From Marinagarivorans cellulosilyticus (lineage in GTDB: Bacteria; Pseudomonadota; Gammaproteobacteria; Pseudomonadales; Cellvibrionaceae): a stretch of 64,000 nt of DNA. Shown here piece after piece: positions 8,732-16,499 of the stretch (position 1 is the first letter of the stretch; each line of letters starts with the position of its first letter). A program made the position numbers and the translations under genes. The stretch spans positions 1,746,001-1,810,000 of the forward strand of contig NZ_AP023086.1 of the NCBI RefSeq assembly GCF_021655555.1, given 5' to 3'. The notes under the pieces are model-generated. The model was not told the origin of the DNA. It saw only the letters and a list, made by a program, of their open reading frames with translations, and ran no database searches.

Positions 8732-8781
8732 GGGTTACATCCTGTAATGTATGGGTGGTTTTGTGTCGGCGGTATGTGGTG

Positions 8782-9345
8782 TTAAGCGCCGGCCGGTGGT
8801 GCGGTTTGGGCGAATAGGGTGTCGGCTTGCGCTGCGTTAAGTAATTTTTGTAAATGTGGCCGGGCAGCTAGGCTAAAGCGTTCGCGGTATACGCCCCAAG
8901 CTAAGCAGCACTCAAGGCGTAATTTGGCATCAACGTCTAAAGCTTGAGCGTCTACTTCGAGTTTTTCGAGGTGATCTAAGCTGGCCTCTATGCGGGCGCG
9001 CTGGCGATCAAAGTAAGGGTTGGCGTTCATATCTAGCCCGTTGCGTTCCAGCAAAAATAAGTTAATTGCGCTATCCATAATGGTATTGATTAAACAAAAG
9101 ATGTCTAGGCTGTAGATATTCGGTAAAAAAGTATGGCCGGCTTGCTCGCGAATGTAGCGGATAATCGATGTGGAATCGCTAAGCGCCACATCGCCATCGT
9201 GTAAGAAAGGCACCTTCATGGTGGGCGACTGCACGGCCGACCCTTTAGCATCGGTTTCGATGAATTCACATGCGGTGCCGGTTTGTAATAAGGCAATGCG
9301 AACGTGGCGTACATAAGGCGAGGTAAAAGATCCAAAAAGCTGCAT
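8782..9345 (-). CDS. Glutathione S-transferase family protein
   Basis: 187 residues, somewhat short for a GST (usual about 200-210). The N-terminal thioredoxin fold has LFGSFTSPYVRHVRIALLQT, the glutathione-binding VPFLHDGDVALSDSTSIIRY (cis-Pro and D-S pair), then an all-helical C-terminal domain with NPYFDRQRARIEASLDHLEK. It probably conjugates or reduces small electrophiles in the cytoplasm. AGGA lies six bases before the ATG. Confidence 0.8.
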   Translation of the reverse strand: MQLFGSFTSPYVRHVRIALLQTGTACEFIETDAKGSAVQSPTMKVPFLHDGDVALSDSTSIIRYIREQAGHTFLPNIYSLDIFCLINTIMDSAINLFLLERNGLDMNANPYFDRQRARIEASLDHLEKLEVDAQALDVDAKLRLECCLAWGVYRERFSLAARPHLQKLLNAAQADTLFAQTAPPAGA

Positions 9346-9398
9346 AAATAATCCTAGTGTGGCTGTACGGTATTTTTAACAGAGAGACGCGCAAGACT

Positions 9399-9473
9399 TT
9401 AACCTAGAAACCGCACTTGAGGGCCAAAAAGGTGCGTAGACGTTGATGGTTCAACTGCGTTTTTTAGGTTTAA
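9399..9473. repeat. 75-bp non-coding inverted-repeat element (short MITE-like copy)
   Basis: The left end TTAACCTAGAAACCGCACTT and the right end, read on the other strand as TTAAACCTAAAAAACGCAGT, are imperfect inverted repeats with TTAA at both tips. The left arm matches the right arm of the 10881-11101 element, and the right arm (GTAGACGTTGATGGTTCAAC) matches its left arm, so this looks like the same element in reverse orientation with its centre deleted. Confidence 0.6.
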
Positions 9474-9506
9474 GTGCAGCGGCTATTAACGCATAAAACG
9501 GTAGGC

Positions 9507-9540
9507 AAAAAAAAGCCCAGCGTAGATTAGCTGGGCTTTG
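9507..9540 (-). terminator. Rho-independent terminator of the cytochrome c gene
   Basis: On the minus strand the stem AAAGCCCAGC / GCTGGGCTTT (loop TAATCTAC) is followed at once by eight T. It lies 16 bases past the cytochrome c stop. Confidence 0.9.
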
Positions 9541-9555
9541 GTTGGGCTGAGCCTG

Positions 9556-9864
9556 TTATAGGCCGGAATAATAGGCCGCTAGGTTGTCGATATCGGCATC
9601 GCTTAAGCTGCCGGCAATACCGGTCATTATTGCCGCTTGGCCGCCTTTGCGTTCGCCATTTTTATAGGCTTTGATGGCCAGTTTAATGTATTGCTCGTTT
9701 TGGCCAGCAATATTGGGGTAAGTGGGGATAGCCGCGACACCGGCAGGCCCATGGCAGGCGGCACAAATAACGGCCTTGGTTTTTCCTGCGGCAGCATCAC
9801 CAGCAATGGCCGGGGTGGCAAGGGTGGCAGAAGTGAGTAGTGCTGCAATTGCAAGCTTTCTCAT
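9556..9864 (-). CDS. Small periplasmic monohaem cytochrome c
   Basis: 102 residues from ATG 9864, chosen because GGAG lies five bases upstream and it gives the signal peptide MRKLAIAALLTSATLATPAIA; the longer frame to 9897 is unlikely. The mature part has one haem motif (VICAACHGPAG), the PNIAGQNEQYIKLAIKAYKNG segment and a probable Met ligand in AIMTGIAGSLSDADI, as in class I c-type cytochromes of the c5/c4-half type. It would shuttle electrons in the periplasm. It is a single gene with its own terminator. Confidence 0.85.
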   Translation of the reverse strand: MRKLAIAALLTSATLATPAIAGDAAAGKTKAVICAACHGPAGVAAIPTYPNIAGQNEQYIKLAIKAYKNGERKGGQAAIMTGIAGSLSDADIDNLAAYYSGL

Positions 9865-9897
9865 AGGGACTCCAGGGTTGTTTTTACCATTGGGCAT

Positions 9898-10216
9898 CCC
9901 TAAAAATGCACTTTTTCCGCGATAGCGGCATCAGCTCCGTCCTCGAGTCCTCATTTACACCACGTAAACTGCGGCTCTCCGGGCGGTGCTTCTTTGCTCT
10001 CACAAAAAAATTACTATTTTTAGAGCTACCCCATTTAATGTTATAGCGCTAGGGGATTATGTTATTTGTTAACGTGGGCTTTGGGTGCGTGCTTTTGTTA
10101 CAGCAATAAAGCCCTGTGTTATAGCCCCGTACCGCATTATTTTGCGTTAGTTCAAGTTTAGCCTTTTGTGGCTGAACATCGAATGAATTTACGTGAACCG
10201 TAAGACAATTGGATGA
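9898..10216. other. Intergenic region without a recognised gene
   Basis: About 320 bases between the cytochrome c gene start and the FKBP gene end, so it should hold the cytochrome c promoter. I see a short palindrome (TTTACACCACGTAAA near 9954-9968) and an imperfect hairpin near 10150-10175, but no ORF, RNA gene or clear motif. Confidence 0.5.
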
Positions 10217-10762
10217 TTAGCGTCGCTGAAAGGCATGCTGGCAGCTATCGGTTTTGAGCAGGTTAACGGTGAACGTCATAGCGGCATTGGGTGGAATGGT
10301 CGGCCTGGAGCCTTTGCTGCCGTATGCTTGCTGGGGATGTACGTAAAGCTCCCAGGTATCGCCTTCTAGCATCATGGGAATTGCCGTTCGCCACGCGGCG
10401 ATCATTCTTGTGAGTGGGAAGGTGGGCGCCCGCCCGCGCTGGAAGCTGCTATCCACTAGTTGGCTATTCTCGGCTAGCCGAGCTTCGTAGTGCACAGTAA
10501 TGTTGCTGTTTGGCGCAGGGTGGCAACCATAGCCACTTTTAACCTTGCGGTAATAAACACCTTCGCCGGCTTTTTTATATGTTGTATCGGCGGCCAGAGT
10601 TGCCATGTATTGATTGCCCCATTGCAGGTGCTGCTGTGCCGATTGCCCTGCGTGTGGTGCTGATGTGGGTTGCCCATTAGTGGTTGCGCAAGCGCTAAGG
10701 GCTAGAACAGCAGCGCTAAGCGCCACGCCCGCAAGCCGCGAGCTAAAAGAATATTTGTGCAC
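10217..10762 (-). CDS. FKBP-type peptidyl-prolyl isomerase, lipoprotein
   Basis: 181 residues starting at GTG (10762), with GAGG seven bases upstream. A lipoprotein signal ends at the lipobox LSAC (Cys near residue 25). The C-terminal 110 residues are an FKBP domain (ITVHYEARLAENSQLVDSSF, MMLEGDTWELYVHPQQAYGS, IPPNAAMTFTVNLLK). Such proteins assist folding of envelope proteins. The family's usual first half of the domain is slightly divergent (RMIAAWRTAIPMM in place of VIPGWTEALQLM), so activity is likely but not certain. Confidence 0.85.
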   Translation of the reverse strand: MHKYSFSSRLAGVALSAAVLALSACATTNGQPTSAPHAGQSAQQHLQWGNQYMATLAADTTYKKAGEGVYYRKVKSGYGCHPAPNSNITVHYEARLAENSQLVDSSFQRGRAPTFPLTRMIAAWRTAIPMMLEGDTWELYVHPQQAYGSKGSRPTIPPNAAMTFTVNLLKTDSCQHAFQRR

Positions 10763-10880
10763 AAGAAAGCCTCATCGAATGTGGCTGGCTAGTATACCTC
10801 CACAAGGCTTGTGTTATGCGTACAAAGGTTGCTTATTGAGGCTAAAACACTTTGTTCTAGCCTCAATAAATACTGTGTAT

Positions 10881-11101
10881 TTAATCCTAAAAACCGCAGT
10901 TGAACCATCAAAGTCTACGCATCCCCTTGGCGCACCTGACGCGTGATAAAAATGATTCATCACCAATAAGGTGACAGATAACCGCTCCTGCGTGATCTGC
11001 ATTTCCCCCATCCATGGGGGTTACTACACATTTTTACTACACGCCATGCACACCAAAGGAATACGCATCTTTTTGACTCTCAACTGCGGTTTCTAGGTTA
11101 A
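10881..11101. mobile_element. 221-bp non-coding element with terminal inverted repeats (MITE-like)
   Basis: Left end TTAATCCTAAAAACCGCAGT and right end (complement) TTAACCTAGAAACCGCAGTT agree over about 23 bases with few changes and both start with TTAA. The left arm continues into GAACCATCAAAGTCTACGC and the right into GAGAGTCAAAAAGATGCGT. The inside has no convincing gene (a 65-codon frame at 10814-11011 crosses the left end) but holds a small palindrome CCCCCATCCATGGGGG (11006-11021). A 75-base copy lies at 9399-9473. No transposase is nearby, so mobilisation in trans is inferred. Confidence 0.55.
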
Positions 11102-11111
11102 TCGTGCCTGC

Positions 11112-12134
11112 CTACTCGACGCTGGCGACAATAAAGTCCAGTATTTGCTTGGCGGTGGTGATGTTTTCAAGGTCTTTGTAGAGTTCGCCATCTTTGCCAG
11201 AATGATGCCCGTGGCCGACTAAGTTGAATAAATACTGTGCTGGCTGATTAGCATCGACCACTGTTTCGTAAATAAGAGATGGCTGTCCTGACGAGCCTTC
11301 GCCGCTATATACCGCGTCATCGGGGAAGCGGGTTTTGCTGTAGTACTCGTTAAAATCGTAGGAGCGATTAACCTCAACCATTAGCCTGTAGCGCCCCATG
11401 CGTGGTGCTGCGACATCAACCTGGTAATCCACTTTTGGGGTTGCTGCTGAAATACCATCTAGGTCGGTATTGTGTGGGTCTGGCGTGTATAGCCCATCGC
11501 TGGCAATAATGCCGCGCTTGTGGCTCCAGTAGGGTAGTGCTTCTGGGCGACGAACGAGGTCTGGCTCGGTTTCGCTGGTGCGATAGCTAGAGTTAGATGT
11601 TTTGCCGGTGATATATAACGTATCAATATACTTGCCTTCCATGGTTTCTATCCAAACTGCAATCTGCGGTACGCTGGTGTAAGTAATATTCCAAAATACC
11701 GTTTGTGGCTCAGATTCATAAAAGGCGCCCGCTTTAAAAAACAAGCTTAGTTTAGGCGTATTTTCGTTTGCAGTTAAATCAATAACGTTATATTCACGCT
11801 TAGGTACTTCGGCGGCTGTTTTTAAGTCGTAACTGAATTGCACCACGCTGAATATGGGCGGCAGATTTAGCCCAAGCGCGACAACAATGGGTATTATTCC
11901 AAATGTTGCCAAGCCCATGGACCACTTCCCTTGGCGCTTTTTCATGTGATTTTTATAGGTTTTTGCGTTGTGCTTAATATGTAAAACAAGGCAGGCCAAA
12001 AATAAAATAGCGCCCCAGATATGCAAAGACCCAACAAAAAAGTTATAGGGGAGGGCATACAGCAGTACACCGCTAATTAACAAAACAGCGAAAGCGACCG
12101 ATAGGGTAATTGTCGAAATAGTGCGTAAATTCAT
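11112..12134 (-). CDS. Membrane protein with DUF4405-like N-terminus and DUF2271-like domain
   Basis: 340 residues. Two or three N-terminal helices (residues 8-30, 34-53, about 72-92) contain His in GSLHIWGAILFLACLVLHIKHN, which resembles the cytochrome-b-like DUF4405 fold where such His bind haem. The periplasmic part (residues about 120-340) is beta-rich with FWNITYTSVPQIAVWIE, TDLDGISAATPKVDYQVDV and GRYRLMVEVNRSYDFNEYYS, close to DUF2271 proteins that often accompany PepSY/ApbE flavin electron-transfer genes. GAGGA precedes the ATG. It lies downstream of the two-component genes on the same strand and may be their target. The functional assignment is tentative. Confidence 0.55.
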   Translation of the reverse strand: MNLRTISTITLSVAFAVLLISGVLLYALPYNFFVGSLHIWGAILFLACLVLHIKHNAKTYKNHMKKRQGKWSMGLATFGIIPIVVALGLNLPPIFSVVQFSYDLKTAAEVPKREYNVIDLTANENTPKLSLFFKAGAFYESEPQTVFWNITYTSVPQIAVWIETMEGKYIDTLYITGKTSNSSYRTSETEPDLVRRPEALPYWSHKRGIIASDGLYTPDPHNTDLDGISAATPKVDYQVDVAAPRMGRYRLMVEVNRSYDFNEYYSKTRFPDDAVYSGEGSSGQPSLIYETVVDANQPAQYLFNLVGHGHHSGKDGELYKDLENITTAKQILDFIVASVE

Positions 12135-12276
12135 AACGTTCCTCGTATAAATAGCGTGATGTATAGCGCCGCAATACGCAGCGCTAGGAAGCTGCCCAGC
12201 TCCAAATTCAGGCTATCTTAAGTGGCAAATGGGGAGGAACAGTGTTTGAAATGTGAAAGAAATGTGTTTGTTGGCG

Positions 12277-12963
12277 CTATGGTGCTTCGTATTTGTAGCC
12301 GCAACCGTATACCGAGCGGATTAACTCGAGTTGTGGCTTGGCCTCGTTAAGCTTTTTACGCAACTTTTTGATGTGGCCATCTACGGTTCTATCGCCCACG
12401 ATACGGTAGTCTTTGTAAATATTATCGAGAATATACTGACGCGAAAATATTCTACCGGGCTGTGAGTGTAGCAGTGCAAACAGCTGGAATTCTACATGGG
12501 TTAATACAACGGGTTCGTCGGCAATGCATACGCTTAAACTGTGTTCGTCAAGGGTAATTATCGATTGCGGTGCGGGCTCTGTTGTTGGCGCTATAGCCAG
12601 TGTGCGCCGTAAAACGGCTTTAACCCTAGCAACGACTTCGCGCGCGCTTAAGGGTTTACACATATAATCGTCAGCGCCTAATTCAAGGCCCAGCAGACGG
12701 TCAATTTCCTCTACTTTAGCGGTCATCATGATTATTGGTACGGCAGAATGCTGCCGTTGCTGACGGCATATTTGTAAGCCGTCCATGCCTGGCAGCATTA
12801 AATCCAATAGTATTAAGGCTGGCTCATTGTGCTGTAGCCACTGATAGCCTTCATCGCCACGGTTAAAAACAACAACATTAAAATTGCTGGCTTTTAAATA
12901 ATCGGCGAGTAAATTCGCCAAATCGGTTTCATCTTCTATTAAGCAAATTGTTGGTGAATTCAT
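12277..12963 (-). CDS. OmpR-family response regulator, BaeR-like
   Basis: 228 residues from ATG 12963 (a TTG one codon earlier is also open). Receiver domain with acidic pair in CLIEDETDLANLLADYLK, phospho-acceptor Asp in PALILLDLMLPGMDGL, and Lys in YMCKPLSAREVVARVKA; then a winged-helix DNA-binding domain with HVEFQLFALLHSQPGRIFSR and RTVDGHIKKLRKKL. It is a cytoplasmic transcription factor activated by the histidine kinase encoded 26 bases upstream on the same strand. Similarity to BaeR is by family pattern; the inducing signal is unknown. Confidence 0.88.
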   Translation of the reverse strand: MNSPTICLIEDETDLANLLADYLKASNFNVVVFNRGDEGYQWLQHNEPALILLDLMLPGMDGLQICRQQRQHSAVPIIMMTAKVEEIDRLLGLELGADDYMCKPLSAREVVARVKAVLRRTLAIAPTTEPAPQSIITLDEHSLSVCIADEPVVLTHVEFQLFALLHSQPGRIFSRQYILDNIYKDYRIVGDRTVDGHIKKLRKKLNEAKPQLELIRSVYGCGYKYEAP

Positions 12964-12989
12964 CAAAAGTTCTTACTAAATTAGTTGGC

Positions 12990-14399
12990 TTAATGGTTGA
13001 TAGGCAAGGTAATAAGAATGCGCACACCACCCAATGATGATGGGCCTGCATTTATTGTTCCTTGGTGTGCGCTAACGATGTTTTTACAAATGGCTAAGCC
13101 TAAGCCTGCTCCGCCGGTATCGCGGCTGCGGGAGTTTTCTATGCGATAAAGGCGGTCAAATATTTTGTCTTCTTGCCCCGGTGGAATGCAAGGCGCGCTG
13201 TCATCAATTGTAATGTTAGCTTGTGTTTCGCTGGCACTGAGTGCTACGCGAATAATACCGCCGGCATCGGTATAACGAACGGAGTTTTCTAAGAGGTTAC
13301 TTAGAAGCTGCTGTAAACGATTAGCATCGGCTAATACCTGTATATTAAGCGTTTTATCAATACCCTCTTCCAATGTAAGGCCCGCTGATTGAACTTTAAC
13401 CTCGTAATGGGCAATGCAGGTTTTTAGTAGCGTACAAAGATTTAGCTTTTCTTTGTGATAACTTAATGTGCCAACATCCGAAAGCGATAACTCGAAGAGA
13501 TCGTCTATCAACTGGCTTAGGCCAAGTGTTTTATCGTAAAGCATGGCTAGGCTTTCTTGATTAAGCGGCCTAATGCCATCTTGCATGGCTTCTATTTGCA
13601 CTTTTAATACTGATAGGGGGGTGCGCATTTCATGGGAGATATCAGCAACCCAATGAGCGTGAGACTCTTTATTTGCCGCTAGCGCTTGCGCTAAAAGATT
13701 AAAACTATTGCATAGCTGGCCTATTTCGTCGTGGCCGGCAACGGGCATTTTTTGCGAGTAATTCCCCGCGGCTAAAGCCTGCGTATTAATTGCAAGTTCT
13801 TTGAGTGGGCGGCTGATTCGGCGTGCAAACAAGGCTGCGACCAGTGTTGCGATGATAAGTACAAGTAAGCTAATAAGGCTGAATACTTTGAACTGGTGCT
13901 GAATAAAATTACGATCTTGTGCGCGGCTAACAACCGTAGGTTTAACAAAGCTAATGTAACCAACTACTTGATCAGTAGTTACAGGAATCCAAATGAGTGA
14001 TTGTTTTGCTTTAGTCACGCCCAGCAGTAAACCTTTGTTGGTGTCGTGTAAGCTAATACTACTGACAAATTCGCGGTAATAGGCTTGTGGTGTGGCGGTG
14101 GTATCGTTTGTGGTTTGAACGGTATTGGCAAAAAGGGCATCTGTTTCTGAAAAGACAATATCTTTAAGGTTTAGCCAGCGTTCTGGGGCTAATGCAAGTG
14201 GTTGAAAAGAGCCGTCTTCGCGGTAAATATTTGCTAATGCACCGCGCAAAATCTCTAGCCGTTGCACAGATTGCTGCGAGGTATAATCTAAAAAGCCTTG
14301 GCGCAAGCTGTTGTGCAGCAATAAATAGAGTGCAAGCACGCAAAGTGTAATGGTGCCTACAAAGGCTAGCCAGAGTTTAGTCCCTACATTAATTTGCAT
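12990..14399 (-). CDS. Sensor histidine kinase, BaeS-like
   Basis: 469 residues. Transmembrane helices near residues 9-28 and 168-190 bracket a periplasmic sensor of about 140 residues. HAMP follows (RRISRPLKELAINTQALAAG), then the dimerisation/phosphoacceptor motif WVADISHEMRTPLSVLKVQI with the conserved His, an N box (LLSNLLENSVRYTDAGG) and G boxes (DRLYRIENSRSRDTGGAGLG). The run EAMQDGIRPL after the H box is typical of BaeS-type kinases, which respond to envelope stress or toxic compounds. AGGTGG precedes the ATG. The response regulator follows 26 bases downstream. Confidence 0.88.
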   Translation of the reverse strand: MQINVGTKLWLAFVGTITLCVLALYLLLHNSLRQGFLDYTSQQSVQRLEILRGALANIYREDGSFQPLALAPERWLNLKDIVFSETDALFANTVQTTNDTTATPQAYYREFVSSISLHDTNKGLLLGVTKAKQSLIWIPVTTDQVVGYISFVKPTVVSRAQDRNFIQHQFKVFSLISLLVLIIATLVAALFARRISRPLKELAINTQALAAGNYSQKMPVAGHDEIGQLCNSFNLLAQALAANKESHAHWVADISHEMRTPLSVLKVQIEAMQDGIRPLNQESLAMLYDKTLGLSQLIDDLFELSLSDVGTLSYHKEKLNLCTLLKTCIAHYEVKVQSAGLTLEEGIDKTLNIQVLADANRLQQLLSNLLENSVRYTDAGGIIRVALSASETQANITIDDSAPCIPPGQEDKIFDRLYRIENSRSRDTGGAGLGLAICKNIVSAHQGTINAGPSSLGGVRILITLPINH

Positions 14400-14671
14400 C
14401 GTCCACCTATTGGGGCTTTATCTTATGGTCTGTAGCATATTACTTTGCGGCCAATGTAGACAATTCAACGGCGGCTGTAAATGAGTTATCCCTATGGTTG
14501 GCCTGCGGTTGCTTGCGTAACCCTGATTCTGCTAGGGCTTGCGGTCTTCTGGGTGGCATCAAGGCGCCGCTGGTACGTTATTCCTATGGGGTTATAGCGT
14601 TCTAGGCTTGATCGCTTACCGCTGCACGGGTTTAATGGGCATGTCGTTATCATTTTATAAGAGCCTAACTT

Positions 14672-15544
14672 GTGCATACCCAAAAACACGCCCATTGGCA
14701 TATTTTAGGTGCTGGCGCTATCGGTACCCTTATCGCTTTTAAGTTGAGCCAGCAAAAGCGGAGCTTTACCTTAATGGGGCGTAATGGTAGTGGCGTGGCT
14801 CGTGATTTTACCGACTTACATAGCGTTAGGCACCACCTTATCAGCGCAGAGCGCAAGACTATTGATTACCTGCTTATTTGCACCAAATCGACCCAAGCGG
14901 TTACTGCATTTACAGCAATACAATCACGCCTTAACCCGCAAAGTGTTGTGGTGTGTTTATTTAATGGATTGGGGGCGCAACAGCAAATACGCGAGCATGC
15001 GATTTGCCCTGTTTATTTTGCGACGACAACCGAAGGTGTTAGCAAAATAGCGCAGCACCACTACGCCTATAAAGGCGCTGGCGAAACTTATATTGATGCT
15101 CTTATTACTCAGGAATTCACGCAAGATAAACTGCCTTTATTATTTAAGCCAGTTGACAACATCGATGAGCGCTTAATGGATAAACTCGTTATTAATAGTT
15201 TAATAAACCCGCTAACCGTATTATTCGATTGCAAAAATGGCGAGTTATTATCTAACCCAAAAGCTATGGTAAGCATGCATGCCTTAGCCGGTGAAATAGC
15301 CTTGTGGTTAAGTACCTATGTGCGAAGTGTATCCGCTGACGCAGTGCTAAATATGGCTGTAGTTGTCGCGCAAAAAACCGCTAATAATACCAGCTCAATG
15401 CGCCAAGATATTCAGCAAAAAAAAATGAGCGAAATAGATTTTATTAATGGTTATTGGCTAAGTAATAACCCCGGGAAATTAATACTCCCCGAGAATGCTC
15501 GAGTTGTGGCTGACGTTAAGCGTATTGAGGCTGGGGGTGTTTAG
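14672..15544 (+). CDS. panE: 2-dehydropantoate 2-reductase
   Basis: 290 residues from GTG 14672 with AAGAG eight bases upstream. The Rossmann motif WHILGAGAIGTLIAFKLSQ binds NADPH; LLICTKSTQAVTAF and VVCLFNGLGAQQQI follow the family pattern, and the catalytic Lys lies in RLMDKLVINSLINPLTVLFD. The C-terminal helical domain has NTSSMRQDIQQKKMSEIDFI. The enzyme reduces ketopantoate to pantoate in the pantothenate/CoA pathway. It is transcribed divergently from the two-component genes. Confidence 0.85.
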   Translation: MHTQKHAHWHILGAGAIGTLIAFKLSQQKRSFTLMGRNGSGVARDFTDLHSVRHHLISAERKTIDYLLICTKSTQAVTAFTAIQSRLNPQSVVVCLFNGLGAQQQIREHAICPVYFATTTEGVSKIAQHHYAYKGAGETYIDALITQEFTQDKLPLLFKPVDNIDERLMDKLVINSLINPLTVLFDCKNGELLSNPKAMVSMHALAGEIALWLSTYVRSVSADAVLNMAVVVAQKTANNTSSMRQDIQQKKMSEIDFINGYWLSNNPGKLILPENARVVADVKRIEAGGV

Positions 15545-15640
15545 TGTGGCTCTTTTTACGTTATGTTGATATCCCCTTTATTACCCCGCAAGGGCTAGTT
15601 ATTCAGCGTCTTAGGGGGGGAATGGTCATTTTTAGCAGTG

Positions 15641-15688
15641 ATCCATAAACAGCCCTATCTATGTAAGCGATGGGAGGCTGCTATGGAT
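15641..15688. other. Hairpin between convergent genes
   Basis: ATCCATAAACAGCC (15641-15654) pairs with GGCTGCTATGGAT (15676-15688). It sits between the panE stop and the convergent secreted-protein gene and could slow or end transcription, but there is no T-run. Confidence 0.35.
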
Positions 15689-15707
15689 TCAACGTGAAAT
15701 GTAAGAA

Positions 15708-16298
15708 CTATCGTTGGAGTGCAGGTATTGCCTCGATTGATTCGGCATCTAATATGCTTTTTACTTTTTGTTTGAAAATGTCAATATTATAGGCTTTGTT
15801 TAATTGCATGACTTGTGCTTCCAGCGGTAAAAAAAGCATTAGGTCGATATATTCAAGTTCACTGTCTGAGGTTTTAAATTCGTCTTTATTTGACGCGCGT
15901 TTTTTATCTTCATAGACACTAACAGCAGCCTTTACCTCCTTGCGATAATCATTGATTTTGAATTCGTCTTCTAAATCTAGAATTTGTAGTGCTGTTTTGT
16001 CTGGCGCATGTATGGCCATTGGGAGCAAGTAGTTTTTTGGGTAAGGCGACTTTTTACACGGAGTGAACCCTGTGAACGTTAGATTTTGCATATTCACCCC
16101 TATGTTGCGCTGGGTGTATAGATCCTGCGTGCAGCTAGTATACGATCGACCTTGGGCCATGCGATCATGATTACCAAAGTGAGCTGTACCTGACCACCAA
16201 TCATATAGCCCCCCAAGGCCGGGGACGGCTGCCGCTGAATGGCTAAAGGTTAGAATGGCGATAAGAACGCTGCTTTTAATATAGGTTGAAATATTCAT
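15708..16298 (-). CDS. Secreted protein of unknown function
   Basis: 196 residues. A signal peptide (MNISTYIKSSVLIAILTFSHSAAA) is followed by GLYDWWSGTAHFGNHDRMAQ, two Cys (SCTQDLY and TPCKKSP) that could pair, and a charged, probably helical second half rich in Lys/Asp/Glu (KEVKAAVSVYEDKKRASNKD). AGGG lies before the ATG. I do not recognise the family. It is downstream on the same strand as the NHL-type gene, with a gap of 201 bases, so cotranscription is uncertain. Confidence 0.6.
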   Translation of the reverse strand: MNISTYIKSSVLIAILTFSHSAAAVPGLGGLYDWWSGTAHFGNHDRMAQGRSYTSCTQDLYTQRNIGVNMQNLTFTGFTPCKKSPYPKNYLLPMAIHAPDKTALQILDLEDEFKINDYRKEVKAAVSVYEDKKRASNKDEFKTSDSELEYIDLMLFLPLEAQVMQLNKAYNIDIFKQKVKSILDAESIEAIPALQR

Positions 16299-16499
16299 TT
16301 TTATACCCTGTTATGTTGTTTGTTGTGTTAGGTAAAAAAATAATAGCAGTGAAATTAAAGTATTTTGTGTGAACTATTCACCTTTGTGATGGCACGTTTT
16401 TTGGTTGGTGGTTTGTATTGCAGGGGCGCGTATTGTAAAGAAATAATTGCCCCGCTCAGTTAAATACTATTATTTAATAATTCTTATATCACCGAGTGT

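Noticed and set aside
10814..11011. 65-codon minus-strand frame in the inverted-repeat element
   Set aside because: It crosses the end of the element, has no good ribosome-binding site and no recognisable motif.
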